Shown piece after piece: positions 34,564-45,651 of a stretch of 64,000 nt of DNA (the stretch's first letter is position 1; every line of letters begins with the position of its first letter). Below the pieces are notes generated by a model. It was given only the letters and a program-made list of their open reading frames with translations, was not told where the DNA came from and made no database searches. The stretch is from the NCBI GenBank assembly GCA_025642075.2, contig JAODUO010001055.1, positions 85,001 through 149,000 on the forward strand. Reading direction: 5' to 3'. This DNA comes from Ridgeia piscesae. Lineage: Eukaryota; Annelida; Polychaeta; Sabellida; Siboglinidae. The position numbers were made by a program, and so were the translations under genes.

Positions 34564-37500
34564 TCAATAGAGGCCAATATGCATATGACCTTTCTTGACC
34601 CCTGGTATCACATGACTGGTCAAGAGTGACCATAGGTCAGTCCTTGTTTCTGGCACGTCTATGAGTCGCCGCAGCTTCAAATCCCGCCAGGTCCAGTCCA
34701 GGAGGACAAGTTTAGTTTGTTTCAGGCTGAGTGACCCTGAAATGGACCCAGAAACCAACGTCACAATCACATGTTTATAATACGTGATTACATTGCAATA
34801 ACATCTGCGTTATAAATATTTCCCACTCAAACAACTTGACCTTGATTTCTCAACAAAGACAGATCACAGAATTTCAAGTAAGCATACCAGGTAATTTCTG
34901 ACACCTTCACAAGTGGCAGCCATTTTATAAGCTCAATGGGTTTGGTTACTAGGCAAATTGTTGATATATATGAAATTTAAAGCAGCCAGCATGAGATTTG
35001 TGAGCAGAAGCACGATTGTATAATGAAACTGACCACTGTCGAGCAAGGCTTGCATTCTGTTTGGAGTTCCTACACCAATGTGAACGGTCGACTTCTGCAG
35101 TAGTTTTTCCTGCTCTTTTAGCTGCCAAGCAAAGACAACATTGCAATGATAAGGGAAATATTTTGCAATGATAAGGGAAATATTTTACATTTATTTCTAT
35201 ATAAAAACTACCACATTTCCTTTCATAATATTACACATGATATCAACACCAGACATTTTCAAAGCATATTACTGCTGACATTTTAAATATTCAATGACAT
35301 TTTAGAATTTTTGTTTATAAATATTTCATCTGATCTTATTTTCACACATGTACTGACCTTTATATATGCCATCGCTTAGTATGTGCTTTTGCATGTAAAT
35401 AGAGAATTAATTAGTGTTATTTATTTATTTTACTCATCGTCGTTAATTGTTTTTTTACTATTTAATGAACAGTTTTAATATGAATAATTTTATGTTTTAC
35501 ATTTGTTTTATCTGAAAGTTAATTTTACAGTTGTATTTATTATTATTAATATTAGTTTTAACAAGTTGCTTTTCATTTTATTGTACAGCGCTTTGAGCAT
35601 ATTTGGATATTGCGCTTTATAAATAATAAATATTATATTTATGGGATTGCGTAACTTTGACTGTTCATTGAAGTCTGCAGAAAAAAGTGAATATCCTCAC
35701 ATTTTAAAAGATATAATCATATCATATAATCAGTCATAACCAAGTAGCTGTGTTGTGCCCATAAACTACAATGGCTAATACAACTACATACCTAATAAAT
35801 GCATAACTTTGTTGTTTCATATTGAACAACACTCCAAATGGCAAGCAATAAATTCAGCGAGTTTAAACCTGTACATGTCAACAACTGTTTTGAGCTAACC
35901 ATCTGGAAAAATCACAACCTAATCAAAAATTTGCATATCTAAGCAAACACGACATGAAATACAACTGTTAACTTTTTCAAGACTACCAGCTCATAAAAGC
36001 ATGGCAAGGAATTACCTTGATGTGTTTCGCAAATAATTTAGCTATTTTGCACTTTTTTGTCTTGACGTCTTTCAGATCCCTGAAACAAGCGAACAGACAA
36101 TTAGTCACTGGGAAACCACAGCTATCTATGTGGATATGTTATCTATGTGGATATGTTATTTGTGATGGCATAAATCTGCATTTTAAACAAGCAACCGACC
36201 ACTGCCACTTCTGTAGTAACTCCAGTCCAATTTTCTTCTGTTATTTTTGTAAATTCATATGCCACTTATGTAGTAACTGCAGTGCAGTTACCTTCTGATA
36301 TTTTTGTAAGTTCCAGTTCCAAGCTAACATACTGATAGCTACAAAGGCCATCTTATAGTGTGTGCGCCGCCAATATGTCATGCAATATCAACAGTTTTGT
36401 GTGCATCATATTTCTTAACTTCCAATACACAAAAGGTTATGTTGGACGGCTCAGGTGGTTTTCTCCAAACAGCCCAAACTTGGGCTAACGCAGGAGTTAC
36501 AAATTCTAGAGAAGAACAACTCCTGCGTTAGCCCAGAGAAGGACAACTCCTGCGTTAGCCCACTACAGGTTACACATTTACCCCCTGTGTGGGATCTTTT
36601 ACTTCCCCTGGCATAGACACCAGATAGAAGGGACCACCGGCTTTTAGTGTTGCTCCCGAAAGACTAATGCGGGCTAATGTGGGGTGAACGAAATTGCCTA
36701 AGTTTTGAAACGGTGGCAGGTGGGATTGAAACATCGTCCCCTCAAAAGCTCTACTGTGCGACCACCGCTCCCCATCACTCATCATCTGTAGTGTTACTAC
36801 TGTGGATTTTCCTCTGACATTATCTTTAGATTTAACTAAATGCTTTCTAGCACAACATGCTCAATAAAACAAGTAGCAAAAATATGGTGTTATAGCTGTG
36901 TCACAACCATCTTCCACCTTAGCGTGAGTCACTCTCGCTGTATCAGACAACTCAGTTTCAAAACACACAGGCCAGCAAGGATTTACCTAATCAGGTCAGT
37001 TGCCCTGGTGGCTGCACTTGTAACTATGAGCACTAGTGGCGACCCCTTGTGGTCCTTCACTTTCTTCAACATCTTTTCCCAGGTGGGAGCCACACTCTTG
37101 AAGTAGGCTGCCAACCCACTGTTGTGACTTCCGCAGGCACAGAAATGTTTGTCTGAAAAGTACAATAACTACAGAAATTTTACAATAATGACTGGTGATT
37201 TATATAATGTTATGATGTTGTATATAAACATGACATCTTGACCACAATAGCTTGTTTTTGTGAACTAAAATGAAGCCTCTAGTCTGACAATTACAACAAC
37301 AGTTCTGTTTCTTCATAGAGCTTTTTAGGTGAATTATTACCAATTATCAGAATAAAATTCCCTGCAATAAAGTTTGACGGGTGTTCTTTTATTTAATTTC
37401 GTGTAACTTTAAAAGTACCCGTCAGAGTTGGATAATGTTTTCAGTATAATAAATCTAACAAGCACAGCTACATTTGCCTCACTTTATAAGGTAATTGCAA

Positions 37501-39903
37501 CAGTTATTGTGTTATGCCATCATAGAGTGTGGTTTTTATGTGAATAATGAATTTCAACTTTAAAACTCATTTTTTTCTTTAGGTAATTTGTGATAGGTGC
37601 CCTCTTGAAATTCCTGTAACTTTGCTTCTAGTGGGAATACTTGAATACAGTAAATAGTACAGGATATGTAAATAGTGTATCTTTCCATTTCTTAAATACA
37701 AATGCATGTGAATATTTTATCAATGTGACTGGTTTTCCTACGCTGCCACACATGTTCATATTGTAAATGAACTAAATATCAACATATCAATTCCAAAAAA
37801 TCTTCTAAGATATTGAAAAATCCATGAATGCTTGGCATCTAAGATGAAAGCTGGAATGGCAATGTCTTTCAAGAGAGAAACATGAGTATCTCTGTAGTCC
37901 TACCTGAAAGTTGGATCTCGTCAAATTCGACCGGTGACAACTTGCTGTGAAGCTGTTTGTTGATGGCGTCTATGAGCTGCTGGGGTGACAGGGCTTCTGT
38001 GTCCTCCCTCGCGACCACGTCACTCATCTTCTGCAACATCATGTCACCATCAGTCAACTGTCATGCTCAGGGAAGAAACTAAAATAAAAATGGAGTAATA
38101 TAATGGCATCTGTCTGTCATGTCAGACAATGGTTTGCGTCACGATAATTGTCAGTTTGGTGATATGCACAGGGTCCATTCACATCTGGACATTTGAAATT
38201 CAAGGCTACTCAAGACTTTTCAAGACTATTTAAAAAAGAAATTCAAGACTGTTTTAACGACATATGTACTTTTAAGCGCAGTAAATTAAGTTAATATTAA
38301 AATGTTTACTCTACCAAGAATACAATGGCGCCAATCACAATGAAATGCCAATTGCCCAATGTGCACGAGTTATTTTTGTGCATAGGCTTATCCTTTTCTG
38401 GCTGCTATTCATCACAACAATTGAGTCAAAACAATATTTTATTGACCACAATTAAATTCAAGACTACTTTGTAAAATTCAAGGTTTTCAAGGCCGTGAAT
38501 TTGTCCAATCACATTTAAGGGTTTTCAAGACTTTTAACCCATTAGACCCCAGCCGGTTAAATTGACTAGTGCTCCTGTTCCCCAAGCTGCAGCCACTGAT
38601 TTCACCAGTTTGGGGTGCTTGCAGATTTTAAGCTGTATCTTCAAAACTACTGATTTTCTATAATTGCAAGTTGTGTTTATTTTAATGTTCATTTAATTAT
38701 CTTTAAATTGGTGTAACTTTGGTGTATGTTGGTAAAACATATGTTGTTATATATAGGTGACAAACATAGAACATTACTATTCTGGACAACAATACAGTAG
38801 AATATATCATGTTTTATTCACATAAAATGTATTATATTGTTCTATTTACACATGCTCTGCCTTGTTTAGATATGGTACTATGTAAATCAGTTCATTTTGT
38901 CTGGATATGGACAGGAAACACAGCTTTGCAAGATTTCTATCTTGGTTGTCATCATCCTATATGCGACTTCTGTGTCATGCCAATGTGTATGTTGACATTG
39001 TGATCACTGGTATTTTGACACCTGAAACAACGAAATGTCAACCATTAGGAAAATTGGCAATGTTACCTAATGATTTGTTATAATAAAACACCTAATTTTC
39101 ATTTATAAACACATAATCAACAGTTTCGGTGCTGAAAACCCGACTACTGGTCACCCAACCTGGACAACGAAACATAAACAAAGCTCCGATCATTCATTTT
39201 ATCGCTCATTCAGTTGTATTTCGTACGTAATGTAAACTTACCTTCAGTTCAATGCCAGAAGTGTCCAATCCAACGATATATAAGCACAAACTTAATCAGT
39301 AGTAACCAGATACGATGTCCAAGGCGCCGCCATTTTTGAAGGTCCACGGATGATGAACTTCAATCACGAAAAACTCAAAAAAATTCAATGCAAACCCATG
39401 TCAAAATTACCCAGGATTCATAGCTGAGATATCAAAGAATCAGTGGGAATTAGTCTCTTAAGTATCCGCAAGATGGGACCACCGTTAGAGGCTTTATCTC
39501 CGCCGGACGCTTTCGGGCGCTCTGGGGAGGAGACACCCGGGCGCTTTTGGACGCGTGGGGTCTAATGGGTTAAGGCCCGTATGGACCCTGTATGCATTGA
39601 CTGGTGTGACTAAGAAATCTGACATGGGTGTGGAACACACACACACCCATCCACCCACCCACCCACCCACCCACCCACCCAAACTTACGGTGAGATATCT
39701 TACTTAAATGGTATGCAAATAATTAGTTTTCCCAATCTCAAATTAGAGCAGTACAGATAAAACTATTTTTTTAATACAAACCGTTTTCTTTCTCTTCTTT
39801 TTCTTCTTTGGCTGATCATTGTCCTCCGTCTCGGTGAGTTTCCTCTTCTCTCGTGTGTCCAACTTGTCATCCCCATCGCTGTCTTCATTGTCAGTTTCTG
39901 GAC
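34564..39903 (-). CDS. CMSS1: CMS1-family ribosome biogenesis protein (6 exons visible)
   Basis: Minus-strand exons in order: 39903-39782, 38030-37904, 37152-36987, 36079-36016, 35121-35034, 34736-34564 (stop). All borders are GT-AG with matching phases, about 246 codons. The first visible exon is acidic then lysine-rich (QPKKKKKRKKT), a nucleolar-type signal. Then follow KLSPVEFDEIQLSD, SPLVLIVTSAATRATDLIR, KIAKLFAKHIK, HIGVGTPNRMQALLDSG and KLVLLDWTWRDLKLRRLIDV, ending in HIGLY. The S-A-x-R-A, G-T-P-x-R and L-D-W-x-W-R-D blocks occupy the places of DEAD-box motifs Ia, Ib and II without the catalytic residues, as is typical of this family. The family is nucleolar and linked to small-subunit assembly. 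The N-terminal exon (Met and an acidic, Trp-containing start in relatives) was not found upstream of 39903, where LINE and piggyBac debris begins. Confidence 0.93.
35265..35640 (+). mobile_element. 3' end of the LINE-C family in CMSS1 intron
   Basis: About 35265-35450 matches the inverse of about 9500-9690 (shared CAAAGCATATTACTGCTGAC, TATATATGCCATCGCTTAGT and TGCATGTAAATAGAGAATTA). The 3' part ends in a CAGCGCTTTGAGCATATTTG and TGCGCTTTATAAATAATAAA terminus typical of L2/CR1-like LINEs. It is 5'-truncated with no coding part, and antisense to CMSS1. Confidence 0.8.
36455..36795 (-). mobile_element. tRNA-derived SINE, copy 2, with hairpin array
   Basis: Same family as 26036-26320: tRNA-like head near 36790-36715 on the minus strand (GGGAGCGGTGGTCGC, then GTTTCAATCCC), shared body CCGGTGGTCCCTTCT. 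The far end is expanded: the palindrome AGCCCAAACTTGGGCT and then CAGGAGTT / AACTCCTGCGTTAGCCC are repeated in both orientations from 36470 to 36562, forming strong hairpins. The A-box part is damaged compared with copy 1. It lies in a CMSS1 intron, same orientation as the gene. Confidence 0.72.
38169..39590. mobile_element. Non-autonomous inverted-repeat transposon (hAT-like), host of a nested element
   Basis: The ends are CAGGGTCCAT at 38169 and the inverse ATGGACCCTG ending at 39590. The direct repeat TATGCA flanks both (38163-38168 and 39591-39596). The body before and after the nested piggyBac-type element carries repeated TTCAAGAC and CAAGGTTTTCAAGG text. The CAGGG-type terminus recalls hAT elements, but a 6 bp target duplication is short for hAT, so the superfamily is tentative. 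Confidence 0.65.
38538..39569. mobile_element. piggyBac-type non-autonomous element with TTAA duplications
   Basis: The inverted ends are CCCATTAGACCCCA (14 bp, perfect), flanked on each side by TTAA (38534-38537 and 39570-39573). TTAA target sites with termini starting CCC are the hallmark of piggyBac transposons. The 1,032 bp interior has no transposase. It sits inside the element at 38169-39590, which sits in a CMSS1 intron. Confidence 0.8.
39640..39681 (+). repeat. (CCCA)n microsatellite
   Basis: About nine CCCA/CACC steps following ACACACACAC, directly after the nested transposons and about 100 bp from the CMSS1 exon at 39782. Confidence 0.9.
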
Positions 39904-40390
39904 CTAGAACCCAGATATTCAACATCACTTGTGCAATGTGATGACATGCCTATAAACAGCATTCCCACACGTCACTGTGTTACTTGGATCTAGGCATTTA
40001 AAAGCTGTTTGTATAATTGTACACCTAATTTTATCCACTCAACGCAATGGTAGACTCCACATGAGATGCAGACGTAGCTTCATTAAACAGTGTATTGTTA
40101 GCTTTTGTAAGAATCAGGCACATTTTAGTTATTGTTTAAATAAAACGACATCTATTAAGTTTTTAGTAATATCGGACTGCTTCATTCACCAATTATACAA
40201 CTGTTAGTACATGCAAAAAGCATTGTGCCAAGACTACGCTGTACCTGGATGGAATGGTTATGTTAAGGTGGCACACACCTGGCATGATATAGGAGACCTA
40301 AGGATGGCCCAATCTGTGAGATAATGCAAAAAACTAGGTAACATTTTAAACATCTGCTTAAACTGTGTCAACAACGTAAAGATATGGCTT
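39904..40390. other. No recognisable gene; expected site of CMSS1 exon 1
   Basis: The missing N-terminal CMSS1 exon should lie here or further right on the minus strand. No frame with an acidic Trp-containing start and a donor could be read. Confidence 0.3.
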
Positions 40391-40396
40391 GAGCAG

Positions 40397-41350
40397 ATGC
40401 TATGGACAAATCCATGCATGCTAAAGATAGTTAATTTTTACAAAAACATATCTAAATCATACAACAAAGATATACCCAATGTTTCAGCTGTTAATGGTGC
40501 TAACAACCCTACTGCCATATATGTCATGTGGAAAACACATTTTGAATCTTTGTTAAACAATGTCACCACAGATGCAAATATGCAAAATGTGTACAAAACA
40601 CAGACAATTTGTGTTATGGAAACAACATACTCATAACTCCTTGTGTGGTACAAAAGGCTATCGACAAGTTGAAATCTGGAAAGGTGTGTGGCAATGACGG
40701 GCTATCTGCCGAACACTTTATGCATGCCAATATACTGGTGTCCATTTTCTATAGTAGTTATCTCTTGTGGACACCTGCCTGATGACTTTGTAAAACCATT
40801 ATAATATCTTTGGTAAAATAAATCTGAAGGCACGAGCAATGTAAATAACTTCAGACCAATTGCATTTGTCACAGTTGCTTCCAAAATATTTGAAATGATA
40901 CTGCTGGAACTTTTGACACCATATCTGGATACAACTGACAACCAGTTTGGATTTAAGAGGGGACAATCCACTGACCACAGTATATTTGCTTTAAAAATGT
41001 TTTATTCAGTACTATACAAATAACAATAGCCCCGTGTATTCCTGCTTCTAGACGCTTCAAAACCATTTGACCGAGTCAATCACTGGACACTTTTTAGAAA
41101 ATGGCTAAATCGATGTGTGCCTGTTCTACTTATGCATATCCTGTTATACTGGTACAGAACCCAAACATTTTCTATCAAATGGGGTTCTACCTCAGACTTT
41201 TTTAATGTTTCCAATGGCGTTCGATAGAGTGATTTTGTCCCCATACTTATTTACCGTGTAAGCAATATGCTAAATAGTTCTGGAATAGGTTGCCACATAC
41301 ACAACTGCTGCACTAATTTGTGCAAAGTTTGGTCGTGAAAATGATGGTGA
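40397..41350 (+). pseudogene. LINE-G: RT fragment, decayed
   Basis: The plus strand gives FESLLNNVTTDANMQNV, KLKSGKVCGNDGLSAEH-like text (about 40668-40720), NNFRPIAFVTVASKIFEMIL (about 40848-40905), DTTDNQFGFKRGQSTDHSIF (about 40929-40988), LLLDASKPFDRVNHWTLF (about 41044-41096) and a FNVSNGVR block (about 41200-41223). These are consecutive RT blocks. Ala of the A-x-x-F-D motif is replaced (SKPFDRV), the YADD region is missing, and frameshifts are frequent. Family: LINE of a different lineage from LINE-A and B. The following 41350-42130 shows nothing recognisable. Confidence 0.8.
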
Positions 41351-42130
41351 TTATAACATGACAAGGAGTTCTGGATCCAGTTCGTAACAGACATACGTAG
41401 AAACCAGCTGCATAAAATCCTTTCTGAACTAAAAAATCTAAGTTAACAATACATCCAACTACTTTTTAAACTACTGATTGTAAACTATAGACAAATTTAG
41501 AAGTTTCTACCCTATTGACATCTACTACACCTGCATTTGAAAGCGAGGCTACACACAACAGAATTCGATAAGATGGCAGGCGTAGATGCTGTTTGAGGCT
41601 GTTGGTCTAGATCGTTGGCTCATTTATGTGAGATCTCTCACGACGATATAAAATGAATAGCGTGTGAGTTGACACAAACAAGTAAGAAGGCTATCGGCAA
41701 AGGATACAAGTTTTTCTGGGACTCTTACATCCACAATTTATAAGACACGTGTTAACATTCGTTGTCATATTACTTTCGTGAATTTGCATTGCTAAAAAAT
41801 GTACGTATTCACTGTCTTGAAATTTGTTTATCATTTCAATGCTTATCAAGTTTATTACTACTAAATATTCATTGTAATGTATTGTGACAGTTGTTTTCAT
41901 TAAACTAGTGTCTGGACATTACTAGCATCATTTTGATTTAGTGGAGTGGGCGAAAATACACTCAGTTGCTATGTAAACACGGCTTCGATTTTGTTGGCTT
42001 GTTTTCATGTCTTGGACTTGCTGCCGCTGTGAGTGTTCGGAATAATTATTTCCACGCTGGTTAACATAGTGAATAAATGCTTTCACATAACACCCAAGTC
42101 ATGTAATAGTGAGTACATTTTCTTCTTGTA

Positions 42131-42208
42131 GTTAGGACAACTACTGATGGATCAGATGTGAGAACTCTCTGCTACAGAAGGCAACAGAAGAACAAAAAAC
42201 CCAATAAA
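42131..42208 (+). CDS. Possible isolated exon, unknown
   Basis: A pyrimidine-rich acceptor (TTTTCTTCTTGTAG) precedes an open phase reading RTTTDGSDVRTLCYRRQQKN and continuing KKPNKLT to a donor (ACTGACA|GTAGGT). Both borders look genuine and the basic composition is protein-like, but no partner exon or homologue is recognised. It could belong to the piggyBac-related element just downstream or to an unrelated gene. Confidence 0.22.
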
Positions 42209-42579
42209 CTGACAGTAGGTATAATACTGTTGTGTGCTATTTGCATGTAAACTGTGAGTTGGCTAACCATGGCACTATGTTTTGTAATTAGCTTTAATTA
42301 TTATGGATTTTTTTCAGTTGAGTAACTCGGCTTATGGACTTTATGTCTCAAGTCCTAAATTAATCATCACATTTTATATATTATTTTTGCACTAAATTCA
42401 TAATATAAATCGGTGGATATTTGGCATGTTGGCATTCTTTGTAGAACATTTCCATCATATGCGTATTTTAAACATTACTTAGTATCTTTTTGGGAATGTA
42501 CCGTGCACAATTTTTGGGACGTAACTCGTGTAACACTAGATTTATTAGTAATATTGAAATTCTGTGAGCCGAATTCTAC

Positions 42580-43098
42580 ATGCCGAATAAGCGCCACTCG
42601 CGATTCGGGATCATGAAATTCGAATTGTGCGAGTCGGTGACCGGGTACGTTCTTCACGTGGAGCTTTATGCTGGGAAGGACTTCCCCATACACAGGGTCA
42701 TGGGGGAGGCCCATGGTGTCATGGGGAAGGCCCATGGTGTCATGGGGAAGGCCCATGGTGTCATGGGGGAGGCCCATGGTGTCATGGGGCAGGCCCTTGG
42801 TGTCATGGGGCAGGCCCTTGGTGTCATGGGGGAGGCCCATGGTGGCATGGGGCAGGCCCATGTTGTCATGGGGCAGGCCCATGGTGTCATGGGGGAGGCC
42901 CATGGTGTCATGGGGCAGGCCCATGGTGTCATGGGGCAGGCCCATGGTGTCATGGGGGAGGCCCATGGTGTCATGGGGCAGGCCCATGGTGTCGTCATGA
43001 GCTTGATCTGCCTGTGTAACATGCTGAACAAGTGCTACCTCTTGTTTATGGACAACTTTTACGTCACCTTGCCAACGTTCAAGTCCACAAGATAGCAT
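42580..43098 (+). pseudogene. piggyBac transposase fragment with internal minisatellite
   Basis: A 171-codon open frame. Residues 1-38 read MPNKRHSRFGIMKFELCESV then TGYVLHVELYAGKDFP, matching the DDE core region of piggyBac transposases (K-x-x-x-R-F-G-I-K ... V-Y-x-G-K). After residue 39 the frame enters 14 copies of a 7-residue unit (VMGQAHG and variants), then resumes with VVMSLICLCNMLNKCYLLFM and DNFYV, again piggyBac-like (the F-x-D-N-F-Y motif carries a catalytic Asp). The normal protein would have a single such stretch (GQAHGVV). At 43061 the frame runs into the SGNH-array repeat, so the C-terminus is lost. Sequence before 42580 is not coding-like. Confidence 0.8.
42697..42990 (+). repeat. 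21 bp coding minisatellite, 14 copies
   Basis: Fourteen units of the form GTCATGGGG(C/G)AGGCCCATG plus GT, each encoding VMG(Q/E/K)AHG in the piggyBac frame. The length is a multiple of three, so the frame is kept; several other frames on both strands stay open as a by-product. Variants (GAGG, CAGG, AAGG; CTTGG for CATGG) are interspersed. Confidence 0.95.
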
Positions 43099-43385
43099 CG
43101 CCGAGTTGCGTCACGATTTCAGATGAAATATGGACCTGTTGAGGTCAGTTTAGCCGGGCGCTGCATCCACAGCCCCTGCCCAAGTCACGGGTCCTTCAGT
43201 GCCAGCTTCTGTACCATCCGAGCCTCCACTGCCATCACTGGACATGCCTGGGACTGGGGCTGGGACAGTTGCCCCCCTGGCCTACTACCGTTGCCACCAA
43301 CGGCCTCTAGTACCCTAGTGGCTTCCGTAGGAACTACAGCCAATAGACTCAGGTGGTAGGATTTGAATGTAGTAACCAGCCTGAG

Positions 43386-43440
43386 TCTATATAAATCCAG
43401 TTCAAACCAGTACTGGACCCCATTCGCCATCTTGAGTTCG
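43386..43440 (+). promoter_or_regulatory. Promoter-like core repeated before each SGNH copy
   Basis: TCTATATAAATCC (43386) is followed about 30 bp later by CGCCATCTTGAG, a YY1-type initiator-like motif. The same pair recurs before other copies, mostly as TCTTTATAAATCC (about 44652, 47470, 48712, 52812, 56843; TCTATATAAATCC again at about 55597). TATA box plus a conserved element at the expected start distance suggests RNA polymerase II promoters, as in a retrotransposon long terminal repeat. Confidence 0.5.
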
Positions 43441-43732
43441 TAGAACAGCATCGTGTCTTTGATTTCAGAGTTCATTTTATTTTATTCATCTTTGTTGCAA
43501 ATTTATAGTGTTGTGGTATGGGAAATGTTGTACTATTCTTTAACAATCTTTAAATAATGTGTTTTAATGCCAGTGGCAATGATGGCTCCACGTGTGACTG
43601 ATTCCTATGTTCGCCTCGGCCCTCGTGCGTGCCACCATTTTGTCATTGGACGATTTGGACCGGTTTCGTGTTTGAGTCAACTAGGTGCATATAGTCATAT
43701 ATAGTTTTCGTTGTATTAAGTTCACAGCGCAT

Positions 43733-44336
43733 ATGTCGGGGACGACCCTCGCTTTAGTTCTTGGAGACAGCCACGTTTGTTGGCTGGAGCATTTTGTATC
43801 GTCGTCCGGCGTCCGTTTCGAGACTGGGTCATCTTTCAATGGCACGGATTGCCATTTTAAATTTGCCGGTTTTCGGGGTGGCTACGTCTCATCTCTTTGT
43901 GACGACAGCGTGGTCGATCGATTGCTGGAGTTACAGATGCCCAGTATCGTTGTTCTCTGTCTCGGTGGGAACGATGTCTATGGTACCCAGGAACCCGTTC
44001 TTACTGTGGGTATGCACCTATACGAGTATGCGCAGTCTCTTATTGCTCGCGGTGTTTCCCACGTTGTTGTTTGTCAGACGGTTCGTCGCCAGTATTCTTG
44101 GAAAGAAGGGACCCAACTGGTTTTAGATGTTAATGAATTTATGAAGGCTGTTTGCGACACTGAATGTTTGTCATTTTGGTCTCATCGCGGAGTTCGCCAG
44201 AAACATTTTTTGGGGCGATGGAGTTCATTTTAATGATCTCGGAAATTACAAACTTTGGCATAGTGTTAAGGGTGCTGTTTTTGTGCCAGAAAGCCCGGGG
44301 TCTCCCTGCACAGACGACAGGCCCATCATCAACTGA
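43733..44336 (+). pseudogene. SGNH-hydrolase-like ORF, array copy 1
   Basis: ATG at 43733. Residues 1-19 carry the block I motif (LVLGDSHVCWLE, putative catalytic Ser). LCLGGNDVYG is block III with its Asn. Block V is GDGVHFNDLGN, with the Asp and His. A one-base frame change between RGVRQKHF and GDGVHFND (604 bp from ATG to stop, not a multiple of three) breaks this copy. Known SGNH hydrolases are esterases or lipases; such domains also occur in transposable elements (some Ngaro/DIRS-type retrotransposons and CR1 ORF1). The second reading fits the repeated context here. Confidence 0.7.
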
Positions 44337-44998
44337 TCCGGCGAGACGGCTTGCTACTGCTGCAGCGACGTCACCTTGCCAGCGTTCAAGACCGCCGAGA
44401 TAGCATCGCGGGATTGCCTAACGACTTAAGATGAAATACGTGACTTGTTGAGGTCAGCTTAGCCGGGCGCTGCATCCACAGCCCCTGCCCAAGTCACGGG
44501 TCCTTCAGTGCCAACTTCTGTACAATCCAAGCCTCCACTGCCATCACTGGACATGCCTGGGGCTGGGACAGTTGCCGACAGTTGCCCCCCTGGCCTACTA
44601 CCGTTGCCATTGAGCCACCAACGGCCTCTAGTATGTAGTAACCAGCCCGAGTCTTTATAAATCCAGTTCAAACCAGTACTGGACCCCATTCGCCATCTTG
44701 AGTTCGTAGAACAGCATCGTTCATTTGATTTCAGAGTTCATTTTATTTTATTCATCTTTGTTGCAAATTTATAGTGTTGTGGTATGGGAAATGTTGTACT
44801 ATTCTTTAACAATCTTTAAATAATGTGTTTTAATGCCAGTGGCAATGATGGCTCCACGTGTGACTGATTCCTATGTTCGCCTCGGCCCTCGTGCGCGCCA
44901 CCATTTTGTCATCGGACGATTTGGATCGGTTTCGTGATTGATTCAACTAGGTGCATATTGTCATATATAGTCTTCGTTGTATTAAGTTCACAGCGCAT

Positions 44999-45544
44999 AT
45001 GGCGGAGACGACCCTCGCTTTAGTTCTTGGAGACAGCCACGTTTGTTGGCTGGAGCGTTTTGTATCGTCGTCCGGCATCTGTTTCGAGACTGGGTCATCT
45101 TTCGTAGGCACGGATTGCCATTTTAAATTTGCCGGTTTTCGGGGTGGCCACGTCTCGTCTGTTCGTGACGACAGCGCGGTCGATCGATTGCTGGAGTTAC
45201 AGATGCCCAATATCGCTGTTCTCTGTCTCGGTGGGAACGACGTCTATGGTAGCCTGGAACCCGTTCTTACTGTGGGTATGCACCTATACGAGTATGCGCA
45301 GTCTCTTATTGCTCGCGGTGTTTCCCATGTTGTTGTTTGTCAGACGGTTCGTCGCCAGTATTCTTGGAAAGAAGGGACCCAACTGGTTTTAGATTTTAAT
45401 GAATTTATGAAGGCAGTGCCCACTGCAAACACATTCGTGCTGCTTTGCTACCTGACTGACTACAGGTGTTGTGAGGCTATGAAGCTAGAGCTAACTTGCA
45501 CAGAGACCGTGCAGTCTTTCCGAAGTACAGCCCACACAAATTGA
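44999..45544 (+). pseudogene. SGNH ORF copy 2, fused to YqaJ-element sequence
   Basis: Residues 1 to about 138 are SGNH-like with GDSH and GGND intact. After EFMKAV the frame continues into foreign sequence (PTANTFVLLCYLTDYRCCEA and onward) and stops, so block V (Asp-x-x-His) is lost. The junction marks insertion of, or recombination with, the YqaJ-bearing element that follows. Copy 6 (53159-53704) has the same junction. Confidence 0.75.
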
Positions 45545-45651
45545 GCAAGACACCAGAGGGTAGGCGGATGTAGGCTTGTGGCATGCAGAGTGCACAAAAC
45601 CCATGAGTGCCTGACGGTTTGGCAAAATCTGCAAATTAACAAAGAGAACCG

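Noticed and set aside
42475..43031. Several long ORFs on both strands over the 21 bp repeat
   Set aside because: The repeat length is a multiple of three and lacks stops in several frames, so these are shadows. Only the frame with piggyBac text on both sides is supported.
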